Source of the DNA: Anaerobacillus isosaccharinicus
GTDB taxonomy: Bacteria > Bacillota > Bacilli > Bacillales > Anaerobacillaceae
Assembly (NCBI RefSeq): GCF_001866075.3
Contig: NZ_CP063356.1
Location: 186,001 to 250,000 of the forward strand
Length of the DNA: 64,000 bases
Reading direction: 5' to 3'
Shown here: one piece after another, positions 9,178 through 19,051 of the stretch
Position numbering within the stretch: position 1 is the first letter of the stretch
Layout: the number at the start of each line of letters is the position of its first letter
Translations under genes and position numbers: made by a program
The notes under the pieces: generated by a model
Databases searched by the model: none
What the model was told of the DNA's origin: nothing
Seen by the model: only the letters and a program-made list of their open reading frames with translations

Positions 9178-9939
9178 CTATCGTTGTATATGGATGTCTT
9201 TTAGTAAAGTCGTAATAACATGACCTGCCATAATAAGACCAGAAACCGATGGTACGAAGGCATTCGAAGATGGAGGCATTTTAGCTTTTCGAATTGGAGA
9301 TTCTTCTTGTGCTTTAGAGACTATTTCTTGTCTAATTTCTTCTCGTATTTTAATTGGCTGTTCATCAGAAAATACTACATTTATCCCTTTGTGTATTCCT
9401 TCTTTTCGAAGCTTAGTTCGAATGACTTTAGCAAGAGGATCATAACTAGTTTTTGAAATATCTGCTATTCTAAGTTTTGTTGGGTCCATTTTGTTTGCTA
9501 CACCCATACTTGATATAATTGGGATTTTTCTCTTTAAACACTCTTTCATTAAATGAATTTTATAGGAGATTGTATCTGAAGCATCAACTACGAAATCAAG
9601 TCCATAATCAAAAAACGCTTCATACGTTTCCTCTGTGTAAAACATTTTCAAGGCAATTACTTCACACTCTGGGTTTATATCCGCGATCCTCGCCTTCATT
9701 AAATCTACTTTAGGCTGACCAACTGTAGAAAGCAGTGCATGGACTTGGCGATTTACATTCGTAATATCAACATCATCTTTATCTACTAACACTAATTTTC
9801 CAACACCAGAACGTGCCAAGGCTTCTGCTGAAAAAGACCCTACCCCTCCAATCCCTAATACAGCTACAGTGCTATTTTTTAAAAGGTTTAAACCATCATG
9901 ACCAATGGCAAGTTCATTTCTTGAAAATTGATGTAACAT
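9178..9939 (-). CDS. tcdA: TcdA, tRNA ct6A37 dehydratase
   Basis: The 253-residue protein is an E1-like ThiF/MoeB ATPase with the nucleotide loop GIGGVGS (29-35), VDKDDVDITNVNRQ (about 52-65) and DASDTISYK. The C-terminal PSSNAFVPSVSGLIMA segment is typical of TcdA (YgdL/CsdL, B. subtilis YrvM). It cyclises t6A to ct6A in tRNAs decoding ANN codons. Its place near the 6S RNA and aspS matches B. subtilis gene order. A good ribosome site (GAAGGAGAAA) precedes the ATG. Confidence 0.93.
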   Translation of the reverse strand: MLHQFSRNELAIGHDGLNLLKNSTVAVLGIGGVGSFSAEALARSGVGKLVLVDKDDVDITNVNRQVHALLSTVGQPKVDLMKARIADINPECEVIALKMFYTEETYEAFFDYGLDFVVDASDTISYKIHLMKECLKRKIPIISSMGVANKMDPTKLRIADISKTSYDPLAKVIRTKLRKEGIHKGINVVFSDEQPIKIREEIRQEIVSKAQEESPIRKAKMPPSSNAFVPSVSGLIMAGHVITTLLKDIHIQR

Positions 9940-10112
9940 TTATATTTCTCCTTCCAATTCCTATTAATATGATAGGAAATCTACATTTCACGAATAAAAA
10001 TATATCATATGCTGTATAAAATGTAAATTTCCCCTACCGTCCAGCGACTATACTTTTTATAAATAATTTATCTATAATAGCAACCAACTTTCATGTTTCT
10101 GTTTTCTCATAA

Positions 10113-10141
10113 TAAAAAACCTAGAAAATCCTCCTAGGTTA
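10113..10141 (-). terminator. Terminator downstream of the 6S RNA
   Basis: On the - strand AACCTAG pairs with CTAGGTT around a 9-base loop, followed by six T. It ends the 6S RNA transcript. Confidence 0.8.
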
Positions 10142-10149
10142 ACAGTCTA

Positions 10150-10338
10150 AATAATATAAAGTCCCGATATGCCGTATAATACATAGTTTTGAACCTGCCT
10201 AAGCAGGTGGGTGCTCTGTTTAACTCTTTGTACTTCCTCTCGTGAAGGCTTGCACGCCAAGCTAAAACTTCAAGCTCCCATATTAAAAATGTTGGCTCAA
10301 AACGTATAGTATTCTACAAACACCTCAGGACTTTTTTG
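10150..10338 (-). ncRNA. ssrS: 6S RNA (6S-1/BsrA-like)
   Basis: The reverse strand has the closing stem AAAGTCC near 10335 with GGACTTT near 10158, enclosing about 180 bases with the Firmicute 6S landmark AATATGGGAGC and a long imperfect helix. It is preceded by a promoter, TTGAAT (10370-10375), 17-base gap, TATTAT (10347-10352), and followed by an intrinsic terminator. In B. subtilis the 6S-1 gene lies between aspS and yrvM (tcdA). Here it is on the same side of tcdA, with hom inserted between it and aspS. 6S RNA binds housekeeping RNA polymerase in stationary phase. The exact ends are estimates. Confidence 0.85.
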
Positions 10339-10346
10339 TTGTTTTT

Positions 10347-10375
10347 ATAATACCATGAATTATTTTTGAATTCAA
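10347..10375 (-). promoter_or_regulatory. Promoter of the 6S RNA
   Basis: On the - strand TTGAAT and TATTAT are 17 bases apart. The predicted transcript start is about 7 bases before the 6S closing stem. Confidence 0.7.
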
Positions 10376-10430
10376 GTTGACCATGTAAATGACCTTAAAT
10401 TGTAATATTTTCTATTCCAAAATAATTAAA

Positions 10431-11678
10431 TCACAAAGCTTTCATCTGGATGTTTCCTTTTGTGCTTTGGAGTTTCTTATTAACTCTAAGCACTGGGAAT
10501 GCTTCTAATTGTTTGATCCTAGTTATTGAAGGAGCTAGACTGTCTAGAGTTATTAAAATGGCTACTTTACTATTATTTTCGAATTGGACAATCTCCTCTG
10601 TCATATATGTTACCTCTTTTAAGCTTTGATAAACCTCTTTTTCATCCTTCATATCAAACAGCAGCAAATATTCCTGGTCACAGGCTACGCTTCCTTCTTT
10701 TCGTTTCGCCACTTGCTGGTGGTAACTTTTCCTCTTTAGCTGGTGGAGGAAATCTTCAATCATACTCGTTGCTGTCGGCTTTTTGCCTGCCCCTGGGCCT
10801 GACGCGACAAAGTTACCTAACCATTCACCCTGTAAGTAAACTCCATTGTTTTCATTATCAATGGACCTAAGCGGGTGACTTTCTTCAATAAAACTAGGTG
10901 AAATGGATCCTTTGACTTCTTTCCCATCATAATATGCTTCTGCAATATATTTTAATTTTAAATTAAAACATTCTCCTGCTTTAAAATGCCAACTTTTTAA
11001 TTGAGACATTCCCCTTCTTTGAAATTGTTCTGGTTTCGGCCAGTTACCAAAGCAAAGTCTACATAATATTTGTAATTTATAAAGCACATCAAATCCCTCA
11101 ATATCTGCTGTAGGGTCTGCCTCAGCAAATCCTAGGTCCTGTGCTTCCTTTAAGACACTATCAAACGTTCGATTGCCTTCTTGTAGTTTTGTCATAATAT
11201 AATTAGTGGTTCCATTCAAAATACCCGAGACTTTTTCAACTGAGGTCCATTGTAACTGGCTGTTAAGGGTATTAATAATAGGAATACCACCTGCTACTGC
11301 AGCCTCAAACCCGAGGTAAGTTTCATTTTTAATTGCTAAACTTTCAAGTAACTGTCCATGCTTAGCTACTAACTCTTTATTTGCTGTAATGACAGGTACC
11401 TTTTTCGTTAATAAAAAGGTAATGTAATCTAATGCAGGTTGTTCACCACCTATTGCTTCAAAGACTACATCAAACTCATGTTTAAAAAATTCATCTGGTG
11501 AATCCGTTAGCAGTTCACTATTTTCTAAACTTAAATAACGTTTTTTATTCCTAATAAGAATTTTTACTACACATATAGATTCTTGCAAATGGTGTTCCAA
11601 AAATTCTATTGTATCAGTTATTCCTTCATAAACACCTGAATTTACCGTTCCAAATCCAAGTAAGCCAATTTTAATCAC
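10431..11678 (-). CDS. hom: Homoserine dehydrogenase under SAM riboswitch control
   Basis: The protein (415 residues) opens with a Rossmann GLLGFGTVNSG loop and contains the substrate motif GILNGTTNYIMTKLQEG (about 150-166), GFAEADPTADIEG, and a catalytic-domain lysine (YKLQILCRL). The family reduces aspartate semialdehyde to homoserine. I start at GTG 11676-11678 because AAGGGGAGG is 6 bases upstream; an ATG two codons earlier touches that site. The leader carries a SAM-I riboswitch and no thrC or thrB follows, so this copy probably serves methionine synthesis. It is inserted between aspS and the 6S RNA relative to B. subtilis. Confidence 0.92.
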   Translation of the reverse strand: MIKIGLLGFGTVNSGVYEGITDTIEFLEHHLQESICVVKILIRNKKRYLSLENSELLTDSPDEFFKHEFDVVFEAIGGEQPALDYITFLLTKKVPVITANKELVAKHGQLLESLAIKNETYLGFEAAVAGGIPIINTLNSQLQWTSVEKVSGILNGTTNYIMTKLQEGNRTFDSVLKEAQDLGFAEADPTADIEGFDVLYKLQILCRLCFGNWPKPEQFQRRGMSQLKSWHFKAGECFNLKLKYIAEAYYDGKEVKGSISPSFIEESHPLRSIDNENNGVYLQGEWLGNFVASGPGAGKKPTATSMIEDFLHQLKRKSYHQQVAKRKEGSVACDQEYLLLFDMKDEKEVYQSLKEVTYMTEEIVQFENNSKVAILITLDSLAPSITRIKQLEAFPVLRVNKKLQSTKGNIQMKAL

Positions 11679-11753
11679 GTACATCCTCCCCTTCTGTTTC
11701 GTACCTTCTCATAATTAATGAGTAAAACCTCGAGAGATTTTCTTTACTAAAAA

Positions 11754-11782
11754 CAAAAAACCTCTCCAGATAAGGAAAGGTT
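11754..11782 (-). terminator. Riboswitch-controlled terminator of hom
   Basis: On the - strand CCTTTCC pairs with GGAGAGG (one G-U) and a T-run follows (11755-11760). Its CTTATCTG can instead pair with CAGATAAG of the riboswitch P1 3' strand, giving the antiterminator. Confidence 0.85.
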
Positions 11783-11796
11783 TTCATGTGCCTTAA

Positions 11797-11934
11797 CTTA
11801 TCTGCCAGAGTACACTGTACTCTGCTGAAATTAGCACCTTGTTATCATAAGGAGAATTATGCATGAACACAATTCCCTTACTTAAACAGGTTGCCGGGCT
11901 TCATCGGGTCAGTCCCTCCGCCTCTCTTGATAAG
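11797..11934 (-). promoter_or_regulatory. SAM-I riboswitch (S-box)
   Basis: On the - strand the P1 strand CTTATC (11929-11934) is followed by AAGAGAGGCGGAGGGACTG and CCGATGAAGCCCGGCAACC, both diagnostic S-box elements. AAGGTGCTAATTTCAGCA follows and GATAAG (11797-11802) closes P1. SAM binding should favour the downstream terminator and shut off hom. A possible promoter, TTGAAG-17-TATTAG, lies further upstream, but it is weak. Confidence 0.95.
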
Positions 11935-12028
11935 TAGTATTTAATTTCGTAAAAAGAATACTTTTTCTAATAATACGATTATTTGGAAACTTCAAATTTC
12001 AAGTAAAAACAATATATCACGTTTGAAA

Positions 12029-12105
12029 TGAAATGTAAAATGTAAAATGGTTTGAAAGATTTGCTTCGCAGCTAAGCCCACAATAATTCTACAATATACA
12101 TTTAC
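12029..12105. repeat. Heptad-arm inverted repeat, locus 3 (aspS 3' end)
   Basis: The left arm is short (TGTAAAA twice). The core has the variant GCTTCGCAGC (12063-12072). The right arm has TTCTACA then ATATACA. The element abuts the aspS stop. Confidence 0.7.
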
Positions 12106-13893
12106 TTAAGCTTGAACTTTCTCTTCTTTTTTCGGAATGACAGACAGGTTTAACTCTTTTAATTGTGCATCGCTTACGCCACTTGGCGCATTTGTTAATA
12201 AGCAGCTTGCACTTGCTGTTTTTGGGAATGCAATTGTGTCACGTAAGTTTGTTCTACCAGCTAGAAGCATGATTAGTCTGTCTAACCCTAAAGCAATTCC
12301 ACCATGTGGAGGAGTACCGTATTCAAAGGCTTCCATTAAGAATCCAAACTGATTACGAGCTTCTTCATCCGAAAATCCTAACGCTGTAAACATATCTTCT
12401 TGTAAACTACGCTCGTAAATACGTTGTGAACCACCACCGAGTTCATATCCATTCAATACTAAGTCATACGCATCTGCTCTTACTTTCTCAGGCGCAGTCT
12501 TTAACAGTTCTATATCCTCTTTGACAGGACGTGTAAACGGATGGTGTTCTGCCACATAACGATCAGCATCTTCATCATATGATAATAGAGGGAATTCAGT
12601 TACCCATAAAAAGTTGAATTTCGTTTTATCAATTAACTCTAATTCTTTAGCAAACTTCAAACGAAGAGCACCTAAGCTATCGAATACAACCTTCTTTTTA
12701 TCTGCTCCAAAGAATAATAAGTCACCCACTTCCGCATTGAAAGCAGTATGCATTTGGCTTTGCTCTTCTTCAGTTAAAAACTTAGCAATTGGCCCTTTAA
12801 AACCGTCTTCTTCAACTTTTAACCAAGCAAGCCCTTTTGCACCATAGATAGCAACAAACTTGGCAAGATCATCGATTTCTTTACGAGAATATTTCAATGC
12901 CCCACCTTTTACATTTAGGCCTTTTACAATTCCACCATTTTCAATTGCAGACGTAAATACTTTAAAACCACAATCTTTAACGATTGCTGAAAGTTCCACA
13001 AGTTCCATCTCAAAGCGAGTATCAGGTTTGTCAGAGCCATAACGGTTCATTGCTTCATTATAAGATAATCTTTGGAAAGGGGCTGTTACATCTATTCCTT
13101 TTGCTTCCTTCATTACTTTAACCATCATTTCTTCCATCATTGCTAATAAATCTTCTTTATCCATAAATGAAGTTTCAATATCGACTTGGGTAAATTCTGG
13201 CTGACGGTCAGCACGTAAATCTTCATCACGGAAGCAACGAACAATTTGATAATAACGCTCAAAACCTGAAACCATTAATAATTGTTTAAAAATTTGTGGC
13301 GATTGTGGCAATGCATAAAACTCACCGTGGTGAACACGACTTGGCACTAGGTAATCACGTGCACCTTCTGGCGTACTTTTTGTCAGCATTGGCGTCTCAA
13401 TCTCTAAAAATGCATTTTCATCTAAGTAGTCACGAATTAGCTTCGTTGTTTTATGTCGTAATTTAAATGTTTCTTGCATTTGAGGACGTCTAAGGTCAAG
13501 GTAACGATACTTTAAACGAATATCTTCAGAAGTATTTGCGCCATCTTCAATTTGGAATGGTAATGATTTTGATTTATTAAGAACCTCAATTTTAGAAGCT
13601 AATACTTCAACTTTTCCAGTTGCCATTTTTGGATTAACTGTTGCTTCGTCACGTACAGTTACGATTCCTTCGATATCAATGACATACTCACTACGAATTT
13701 TATCGGCAATTTGAAGGGCTTCTACAGACACCTCAGGTTGAAATACTACTTGAACGATACCAGAACGGTCACGTAAATCGATAAATATCACTTGCCCTAA
13801 ATCTCTACGTGTTTGTACCCATCCTTTTAGACGAACTTTTTCACCAATTATTTGCTCTAAAACTTCTCCACAATTATGCGTTCTTCCAATCAC
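12106..13893 (-). CDS. aspS: Aspartyl-tRNA synthetase
   Basis: The 595-residue class IIb synthetase has an N-terminal OB-fold ([10 protein letters not shown]), motif 2 [16 protein letters not shown], the bacterial GAD insert, and motif 3 [16 protein letters not shown] choose GTG 13891-13893: AGGGGG is 8 bases upstream and the protein then opens VIGRTHNCG, matching the usual short M-x-GRT start. It lies 19 bases after hisS on the same strand, forming the hisS-aspS operon known from Bacillus. Confidence 0.96.
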   Translation of the reverse strand: MIGRTHNCGEVLEQIIGEKVRLKGWVQTRRDLGQVIFIDLRDRSGIVQVVFQPEVSVEALQIADKIRSEYVIDIEGIVTVRDEATVNPKMATGKVEVLASKIEVLNKSKSLPFQIEDGANTSEDIRLKYRYLDLRRPQMQETFKLRHKTTKLIRDYLDENAFLEIETPMLTKSTPEGARDYLVPSRVHHGEFYALPQSPQIFKQLLMVSGFERYYQIVRCFRDEDLRADRQPEFTQVDIETSFMDKEDLLAMMEEMMVKVMKEAKGIDVTAPFQRLSYNEAMNRYGSDKPDTRFEMELVELSAIVKDCGFKVFTSAIENGGIVKGLNVKGGALKYSRKEIDDLAKFVAIYGAKGLAWLKVEEDGFKGPIAKFLTEEEQSQMHTAFNAEVGDLLFFGADKKKVVFDSLGALRLKFAKELELIDKTKFNFLWVTEFPLLSYDEDADRYVAEHHPFTRPVKEDIELLKTAPEKVRADAYDLVLNGYELGGGSQRIYERSLQEDMFTALGFSDEEARNQFGFLMEAFEYGTPPHGGIALGLDRLIMLLAGRTNLRDTIAFPKTASASCLLTNAPSGVSDAQLKELNLSVIPKKEEKVQA

Positions 13894-13912
13894 TTTCAAT
13901 TCCCCCTATTAA

Positions 13913-15184
13913 TTAGTTCAACTTTTTTTGTAAGTAATTTGTTAGCTCAAGTACTGGTATTTCTTCTTGCTCACCGGTTGCCATTTCTTTTACGACAACT
14001 GTATTTTTCTCAAGTTCATTTTCTCCTATAATTGCTACAAATGTTGCTTCAAAACGATCTGCCGCCTTCATCTGAGCTTTCATTTTTTTATCAAGATAAT
14101 CTTGGTCACAAGATAAACCTGCTTGCCTTAACTTAAATGTTAAATTAGTAGCTGCTAGCTTTGCTTCATCCCCCATAGAAATTACGTAGCAATCTAGAGT
14201 TTCCTTTAACGGCAATGAAATATTCTGAACTTCTAAAGCCATTAAAAGCCGTTCAATGCTTAACCCAAATCCAATCCCTGGGGTTTCAGGACCACCAATC
14301 TCTTGTACTAAGCCATTGTAGCGTCCACCACCACAAAGGGTTGTAATTGAGCCGAATCCGTCACCATCAATCATTATTTCAAAGGCAGTATTATTATAAT
14401 AATCCAAGCCACGAACGAGATTTGGATCTACTACAAAGGTGATATTCATATCATCTAAAAGTGTTTTTACTTTTTCGAAGTAAACGATTGATTCTTCATT
14501 TAAATAATCTAGGATTGCAGGAGCATTACTCATCAGCTCATGATCCCGATCTACTTTACAATCTAAAATCCTTAAAGGATTTTTCGCTAATCTAGATTGA
14601 CAATCTGAACAAAACTCATCTATTCTCGGCTTAAAGTGGTTTACTAAGGCTTCTCGATGAGCGTTTCTGCTTTCGGTATCCCCTAAGCTATTAATCACAA
14701 GTTTAAGATTATCAAGCCCTAATTCGCGGTACAACTCCATAACTAAGGCGATGACTTCAGCGTCAATTGTCGGATCAGCACTTCCTAAAGCTTCGACACC
14801 AAATTGTACGAACTGACGCATTCTTCCTGATTGTGGTCTTTCATAACGAAACATCGGACCAATATAATACAATTTTGTCGGTTGGATTGGGTTTCCAAAT
14901 AATTTATTTTCAACATAAGATCGGACAACTGAAGCTGTTCCTTCTGGTCTTAACGTTAAACTTCGCCCACCTCTATCTTCAAACGTATACATTTCCTTTT
15001 GAACAATATCTGTCGTATCACCTACACCACGCATAAACAATTCTGTTTGCTCAAACATCGGTGTACGAATCTCCTTATAATTATAACGTCGACAAAGATC
15101 TCTTGCTTTTTCCTCCACGTATTGCCAAAGTTCTACTTTCCCGGGCAATATATCTTGTGTTCCTCTAGGTACTTTAAAACTCAT
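13913..15184 (-). CDS. hisS: Histidyl-tRNA synthetase
   Basis: The 423 residues show class II motif 2 [14 protein letters not shown], the histidine motif [14 protein letters not shown], motif 3 [15 protein letters not shown] and a C-terminal anticodon-binding domain. The ATG (15182-15184) has AGGAGGAG 7 bases upstream. Only 18 bases separate the start from the TATA at the insertion-sequence boundary. The T-box that should control it now lies about 3.9 kb upstream, beyond two insertion sequences, so tRNA-dependent control is probably weakened or lost. Confidence 0.96.
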   Translation of the reverse strand: MSFKVPRGTQDILPGKVELWQYVEEKARDLCRRYNYKEIRTPMFEQTELFMRGVGDTTDIVQKEMYTFEDRGGRSLTLRPEGTASVVRSYVENKLFGNPIQPTKLYYIGPMFRYERPQSGRMRQFVQFGVEALGSADPTIDAEVIALVMELYRELGLDNLKLVINSLGDTESRNAHREALVNHFKPRIDEFCSDCQSRLAKNPLRILDCKVDRDHELMSNAPAILDYLNEESIVYFEKVKTLLDDMNITFVVDPNLVRGLDYYNNTAFEIMIDGDGFGSITTLCGGGRYNGLVQEIGGPETPGIGFGLSIERLLMALEVQNISLPLKETLDCYVISMGDEAKLAATNLTFKLRQAGLSCDQDYLDKKMKAQMKAADRFEATFVAIIGENELEKNTVVVKEMATGEQEEIPVLELTNYLQKKLN

Positions 15185-15206
15185 TTGAACTCCTCCTAAC
15201 CATATA

Positions 15207-17091
15207 ATAGACTCTCGGCATTTGCCGAGCCTTGTGGCTCAAGGTTTTCTTGAACCAATTTATTTGTATCCCTCCTATTTCTAGGTGGGATTTTTACTTT
15301 AGTTTTCTTCTTCAATTGGAAATTAATTGTTGAAAAATATCATAAAAAAACTAAAAAAACACTTGACTTTTTAGTGGAACCCCAATAATCGCCGAGGAGG
15401 AATTGACTTCCTAACAATACGGTGAAATGGGGGATTTAAATGAAACCTGCGCTAATACCACATATCTCATATCAAAACTTCGTTTTAGACCAATTAAATA
15501 CTCATTACTCAGGCGGTATACTGACTCTCGTACAAAAAGATTGGACTATTATCTCGAAGTTATGGATCACGGATCTTTCGTTTACCACTACGTGGCTTCA
15601 TGATTCATATTCAGTTAAAGGTCCTGAGCCACGTGATCCTGCTTCCATGCTTCGCTCTTATCTTTTGTGTTTATTGACAAGTCCGACCCTGAGTATTACA
15701 GAATGGGTGAACCAACTCCATCGTGTTCCTCTTTACACGATCCTTAGCGGCTTTGAACCTGGGGATGTTCCAGGTGTCGGTACTTTTTATGACTTCTTCA
15801 GACGGCTATCAGGTTTTGAGAAGGCTAATGTAAAACCTTTTATTAAGCTCAAACGAAAAAAGAAGAAGAAGAAAAAACCGAAAAAGGGTGAAAAAGCAAC
15901 TCCTAGAAACCCTGGTATTATTAGAAAATTAGTGGATCGTCATTTACGCAATGGCTCAAAACAAAAACAATTGCCGGGAGATCAATTATACGCGTTTTTT
16001 CAATCTCAATTTCTTGAAGTTTCAGCGAGATTGGGTTTGCTTGGGGATCCCCATTCCCTTGGTGTTGTTGGAGATGGGACACCCGTGGAAACAGCGAGAT
16101 ACCCAAGGAGCAAACCTATTTGTGATTGTAGTGCCCAAGGACTAACGAATTGTACTCATCCTCGTCGATATTCTCAACCTGACATCGACTCAGGTTGGGA
16201 TAGTTCAAGGGAGAGGTACTTCAACGGATATCATCTCTACATGATATCCACTAGCGATAGCCAATACGACTTGCCGCTATATCCACGGCTGCATCCTGCT
16301 TCCCGGCATGATTCAGTCAGCCTAGTGGTTGGTTCAATTGAATTTTCGCAACGGTACACCTTGGGCACAATTGATAAAATCCTTCTCGATGCCGCACATG
16401 ATGCAGAACCGATTTACGAATTACTGGACCATCATAATGTGGAACCATTTATTGATCTTAATGTTCGAACAAAGAAAAACTTCAGTACGCAAAGTGATAT
16501 TCAGATTTCTCCCCTAGGCGTTCCTATTTGTCCAATTGGAATGGAAATGAAACCCAATGGGTTTGACAAATCTCAAAACCGCCAAAAGTGGCGTTGTCCA
16601 CTAGCTTGCGGAACAAAAAATACATGTTCCACTCCGTGTTCTAAAGCGAAGTATGGCCGGACATTTCATACGTTTAAGCAAGATAATCTTCGTCTGTTCA
16701 CTAAAACACCGAGGTCTTCTGAAAAGTGGAAACTGATTTATAAACGAAGAACTTCAGTTGAACGTTCGAACAAAAGAGAAAAAGTCGACTATCACTTAGA
16801 ATCTGGGCGTCATCGCTCTACAAAAATGTGGTATGTCCGCTTATATTCAATCATGATGTGTCAACACATAGATGCTTGGTACAGTAGTCAGAAAGAGACT
16901 TTGAACATCCAAGAAATCATCTTTTCTAAGAGCGCCTAGTCATTTTTAAAAAATAGCAGCCGTAGGCTTATTTGGTATACACTTTTTTGAAAACACTATG
17001 AAAACACATCACTTTGCTGTCCTGTTAATGAAATTCCCAGTAAATTTTTTACAAATCTTCGATAAACTCATCATTTATTCCGAGAGTCTAT
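15207..17091 (+). mobile_element. Insertion sequence copy A (tandem pair)
   Basis: The 1885-bp element starts ATAGACTCTCGG and ends CCGAGAGTCTAT, perfect 12-bp terminal inverted repeats. TATA flanks it on both sides (15203-15206 and 17092-17095), a likely 4-bp target duplication. Hairpins CTCGGC/GCCGAG and GAGCC/GGCTC lie just inside the left end. It encodes one DDE transposase read away from hisS. Family assignment is tentative (IS1182-like). Confidence 0.9.
15440..16939 (+). CDS. DDE transposase of copy A
   Basis: The protein has 499 residues: an N-terminal DUF772-like region (EPRDPASMLRSYLLCLLT, about 63-80), a lysine run (about 139-150), and a DDE core with candidate acidic residues in GDGTPVETA, LLDAAHDAEPIYE and RTSVERSNKREK. 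A cysteine-rich segment (about 375-410) precedes the last acidic residue. A GGGGGA-like ribosome site precedes the ATG, and TTGACT-17-TAATCG upstream could be its promoter. The frame is intact, so it may be active. Copy B differs by a small number of residues, nearly all in the last third. Confidence 0.9.
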   Translation: MKPALIPHISYQNFVLDQLNTHYSGGILTLVQKDWTIISKLWITDLSFTTTWLHDSYSVKGPEPRDPASMLRSYLLCLLTSPTLSITEWVNQLHRVPLYTILSGFEPGDVPGVGTFYDFFRRLSGFEKANVKPFIKLKRKKKKKKKPKKGEKATPRNPGIIRKLVDRHLRNGSKQKQLPGDQLYAFFQSQFLEVSARLGLLGDPHSLGVVGDGTPVETARYPRSKPICDCSAQGLTNCTHPRRYSQPDIDSGWDSSRERYFNGYHLYMISTSDSQYDLPLYPRLHPASRHDSVSLVVGSIEFSQRYTLGTIDKILLDAAHDAEPIYELLDHHNVEPFIDLNVRTKKNFSTQSDIQISPLGVPICPIGMEMKPNGFDKSQNRQKWRCPLACGTKNTCSTPCSKAKYGRTFHTFKQDNLRLFTKTPRSSEKWKLIYKRRTSVERSNKREKVDYHLESGRHRSTKMWYVRLYSIMMCQHIDAWYSSQKETLNIQEIIFSKSA

Positions 17092-17095
17092 TATA

Positions 17096-18994
17096 ATAGA
17101 CTCTCGGCATTTGCCGAGCCTTGTGGCTCAAGGTTTTCTTGAACCAATTTATTTGTATCCCTCCTATTTCTAGGTGGGATTTTTACTTTAGTTTTCTTCT
17201 TCAATTGGAAATTAATTGTTGAAAAATATCATAAAAAAACTAAAAAAACACTTGACTTTTTAGTGGAACCCCAATAATCGCCGAGGAGGAATTGACTTCC
17301 TAACAATACGGTGAAATGGGGGATTTAAATGAAACCTGCGCTAATACCACATATCTCATATCAAAACTTCGTTTTAGACCAATTAAATACTCATTACTCA
17401 GGCGGTATACTGACTCTCGTACAAAAAGATTGGACTATTATCTCGAAGTTATGGATCACGGATCTTTCGTTTACCACTACGTGGCTTCATGATTCATATT
17501 CAGTTAAAGGTCCTGAGCCACGTGATCCTGCTTCCATGCTTCGCTCTTATCTTTTGTGTTTATTGACAAGTCCGACCCTGAGTATTACAGAATGGGTGAA
17601 CCAACTCCATCGTGTTCCTCTTTACACGATCCTTAGCGGCTTTGAACCTGGGGATGTTCCAGGTGTCGGTACTTTTTATGACTTCTTCAGACGGCTATCA
17701 GGTTTTGAGAAGGCTAATGTAAAACCTTTTATTAAGCTCAAACGAAAAAAGAAGCAGAAGAAAAAACCGAAAAAGGGTGAAAAAGCAACTCCTAGAAACC
17801 CTGGTATTATTAGAAAATTAGTGGATCGTCATTTACGCAATGGCTCAAAACAAAAACAATTGCCGGGAGATCAATTATACGCGTTTTTTCAATCTCAATT
17901 TCTTGAAGTTTCAGCGAGATTGGGTTTGCTTGGGGATCCCCATTCCCTTGGTGTTGTTGGAGATGGGACACCCGTGGAAACAGCGAGATACCCAAGGAGC
18001 AAACCTATTTGTGATTGTAGTGCCCAAGGACTAACGAATTGTACTCATCCTCGTCGATATTCTCAACCTGACATCGACTCAGGTTGGGATAGTTCAAGGG
18101 AGAGGTACTTCAACGGATATCATCTCTACATGATATCCACTAGCGATAGCCAATACGACTTGCCGCTATATCCACGGCTGCATCCTGCTTCCCGGCATGA
18201 TTCAGTCAGCCTAGTGGTTGGTTCAATTGAATTTTCGCAACGGTACACCTTGGGCACAATTGATAAAATCCTTCTCGATGCCGCACATGATGCAGAACCG
18301 ATTTACGAATTACTGGACCATCATAATGTGGAACCGTTTATTGATCTTAATGTTCGAACAAAGAAAAACTTCAGTACGGAAAGTGATATTCAAATTTCTC
18401 CCATAGGCGTGCCTATTTGTCCAATCGGTAAGGAAATGAAACCCAACGGTTTTGACATATCTCAAAACCGCCAAAAGTGGCGTTGTCCACTAGCTTGCGG
18501 ATCGAAAAATACATGTTCCACTCCGTGTTCTAAAGCGAAGTATGGCCGCACATTTCATACGTTTAAGCGAGATAATCTTCGTCTGTTCACTAAAACACCA
18601 AGATCTTCTGAAAAGTGGAAACTCATTTATAAACGAAGAACTTCAGTTGAACGTTCGAACAAAAGAGAAAAAGTCGATTATCACTTAGAAGCTGGGCGCC
18701 ATCGCTCTACAAAAATGTGGTATGTCCGCCTATACTCAATCATGATGTGTCAACACATAGATGCTTGGTACAGTAGTCAGAAAGAGACTTTGAACATTCA
18801 GGAAATCATCTTTACTAAAAGCGCCTAGACAATTTTTAAAAAATAGAATAACTGTAGGCTTATTTGGTGCATACTTTTTTGAAAACACTATGAAAACACT
18901 ATGAAAACACATCATTTTACTGTCCTGTTAATGAATTTTCCAGTGAATTTTTTACAAACTCTCGATAAACTCATCATTTATTCCGAGAGTCTAT
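17096..18994 (+). mobile_element. Insertion sequence copy B (tandem pair)
   Basis: This 1899-bp copy is in the same orientation, with the same 12-bp ends and TATA on both sides (17092-17095, 18995-18998). It shares the middle TATA with copy A. It is 14 bp longer, mainly because of an extra ACTATGAAAACA-type unit near 18895-18910. Confidence 0.9.
17329..18828 (+). CDS. DDE transposase of copy B
   Basis: This 499-residue frame has the same domains as copy A. By eye there is one base difference in the first 1.2 kb or so of the element (a K-to-Q change in the lysine run) and about 28 in the last 0.5 kb of the gene. Changes include Q-to-E, L-to-I and M-to-K around the segment after KKNFST. The frame is intact. 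The uneven divergence points to gene conversion or recombination between non-identical copies. Confidence 0.9.
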   Translation: MKPALIPHISYQNFVLDQLNTHYSGGILTLVQKDWTIISKLWITDLSFTTTWLHDSYSVKGPEPRDPASMLRSYLLCLLTSPTLSITEWVNQLHRVPLYTILSGFEPGDVPGVGTFYDFFRRLSGFEKANVKPFIKLKRKKKQKKKPKKGEKATPRNPGIIRKLVDRHLRNGSKQKQLPGDQLYAFFQSQFLEVSARLGLLGDPHSLGVVGDGTPVETARYPRSKPICDCSAQGLTNCTHPRRYSQPDIDSGWDSSRERYFNGYHLYMISTSDSQYDLPLYPRLHPASRHDSVSLVVGSIEFSQRYTLGTIDKILLDAAHDAEPIYELLDHHNVEPFIDLNVRTKKNFSTESDIQISPIGVPICPIGKEMKPNGFDISQNRQKWRCPLACGSKNTCSTPCSKAKYGRTFHTFKRDNLRLFTKTPRSSEKWKLIYKRRTSVERSNKREKVDYHLEAGRHRSTKMWYVRLYSIMMCQHIDAWYSSQKETLNIQEIIFTKSA

Positions 18995-19051
18995 TATATG
19001 CAAACTATAAATACTTTAACGCTTTAATTTGATCCCGTCTTTTTTAAAGTA

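Noticed and set aside
15921-18406. Short open frames within and opposite the transposases
   Set aside because: They occur identically in both copies as shadows of the transposase frame and lack ribosome sites.
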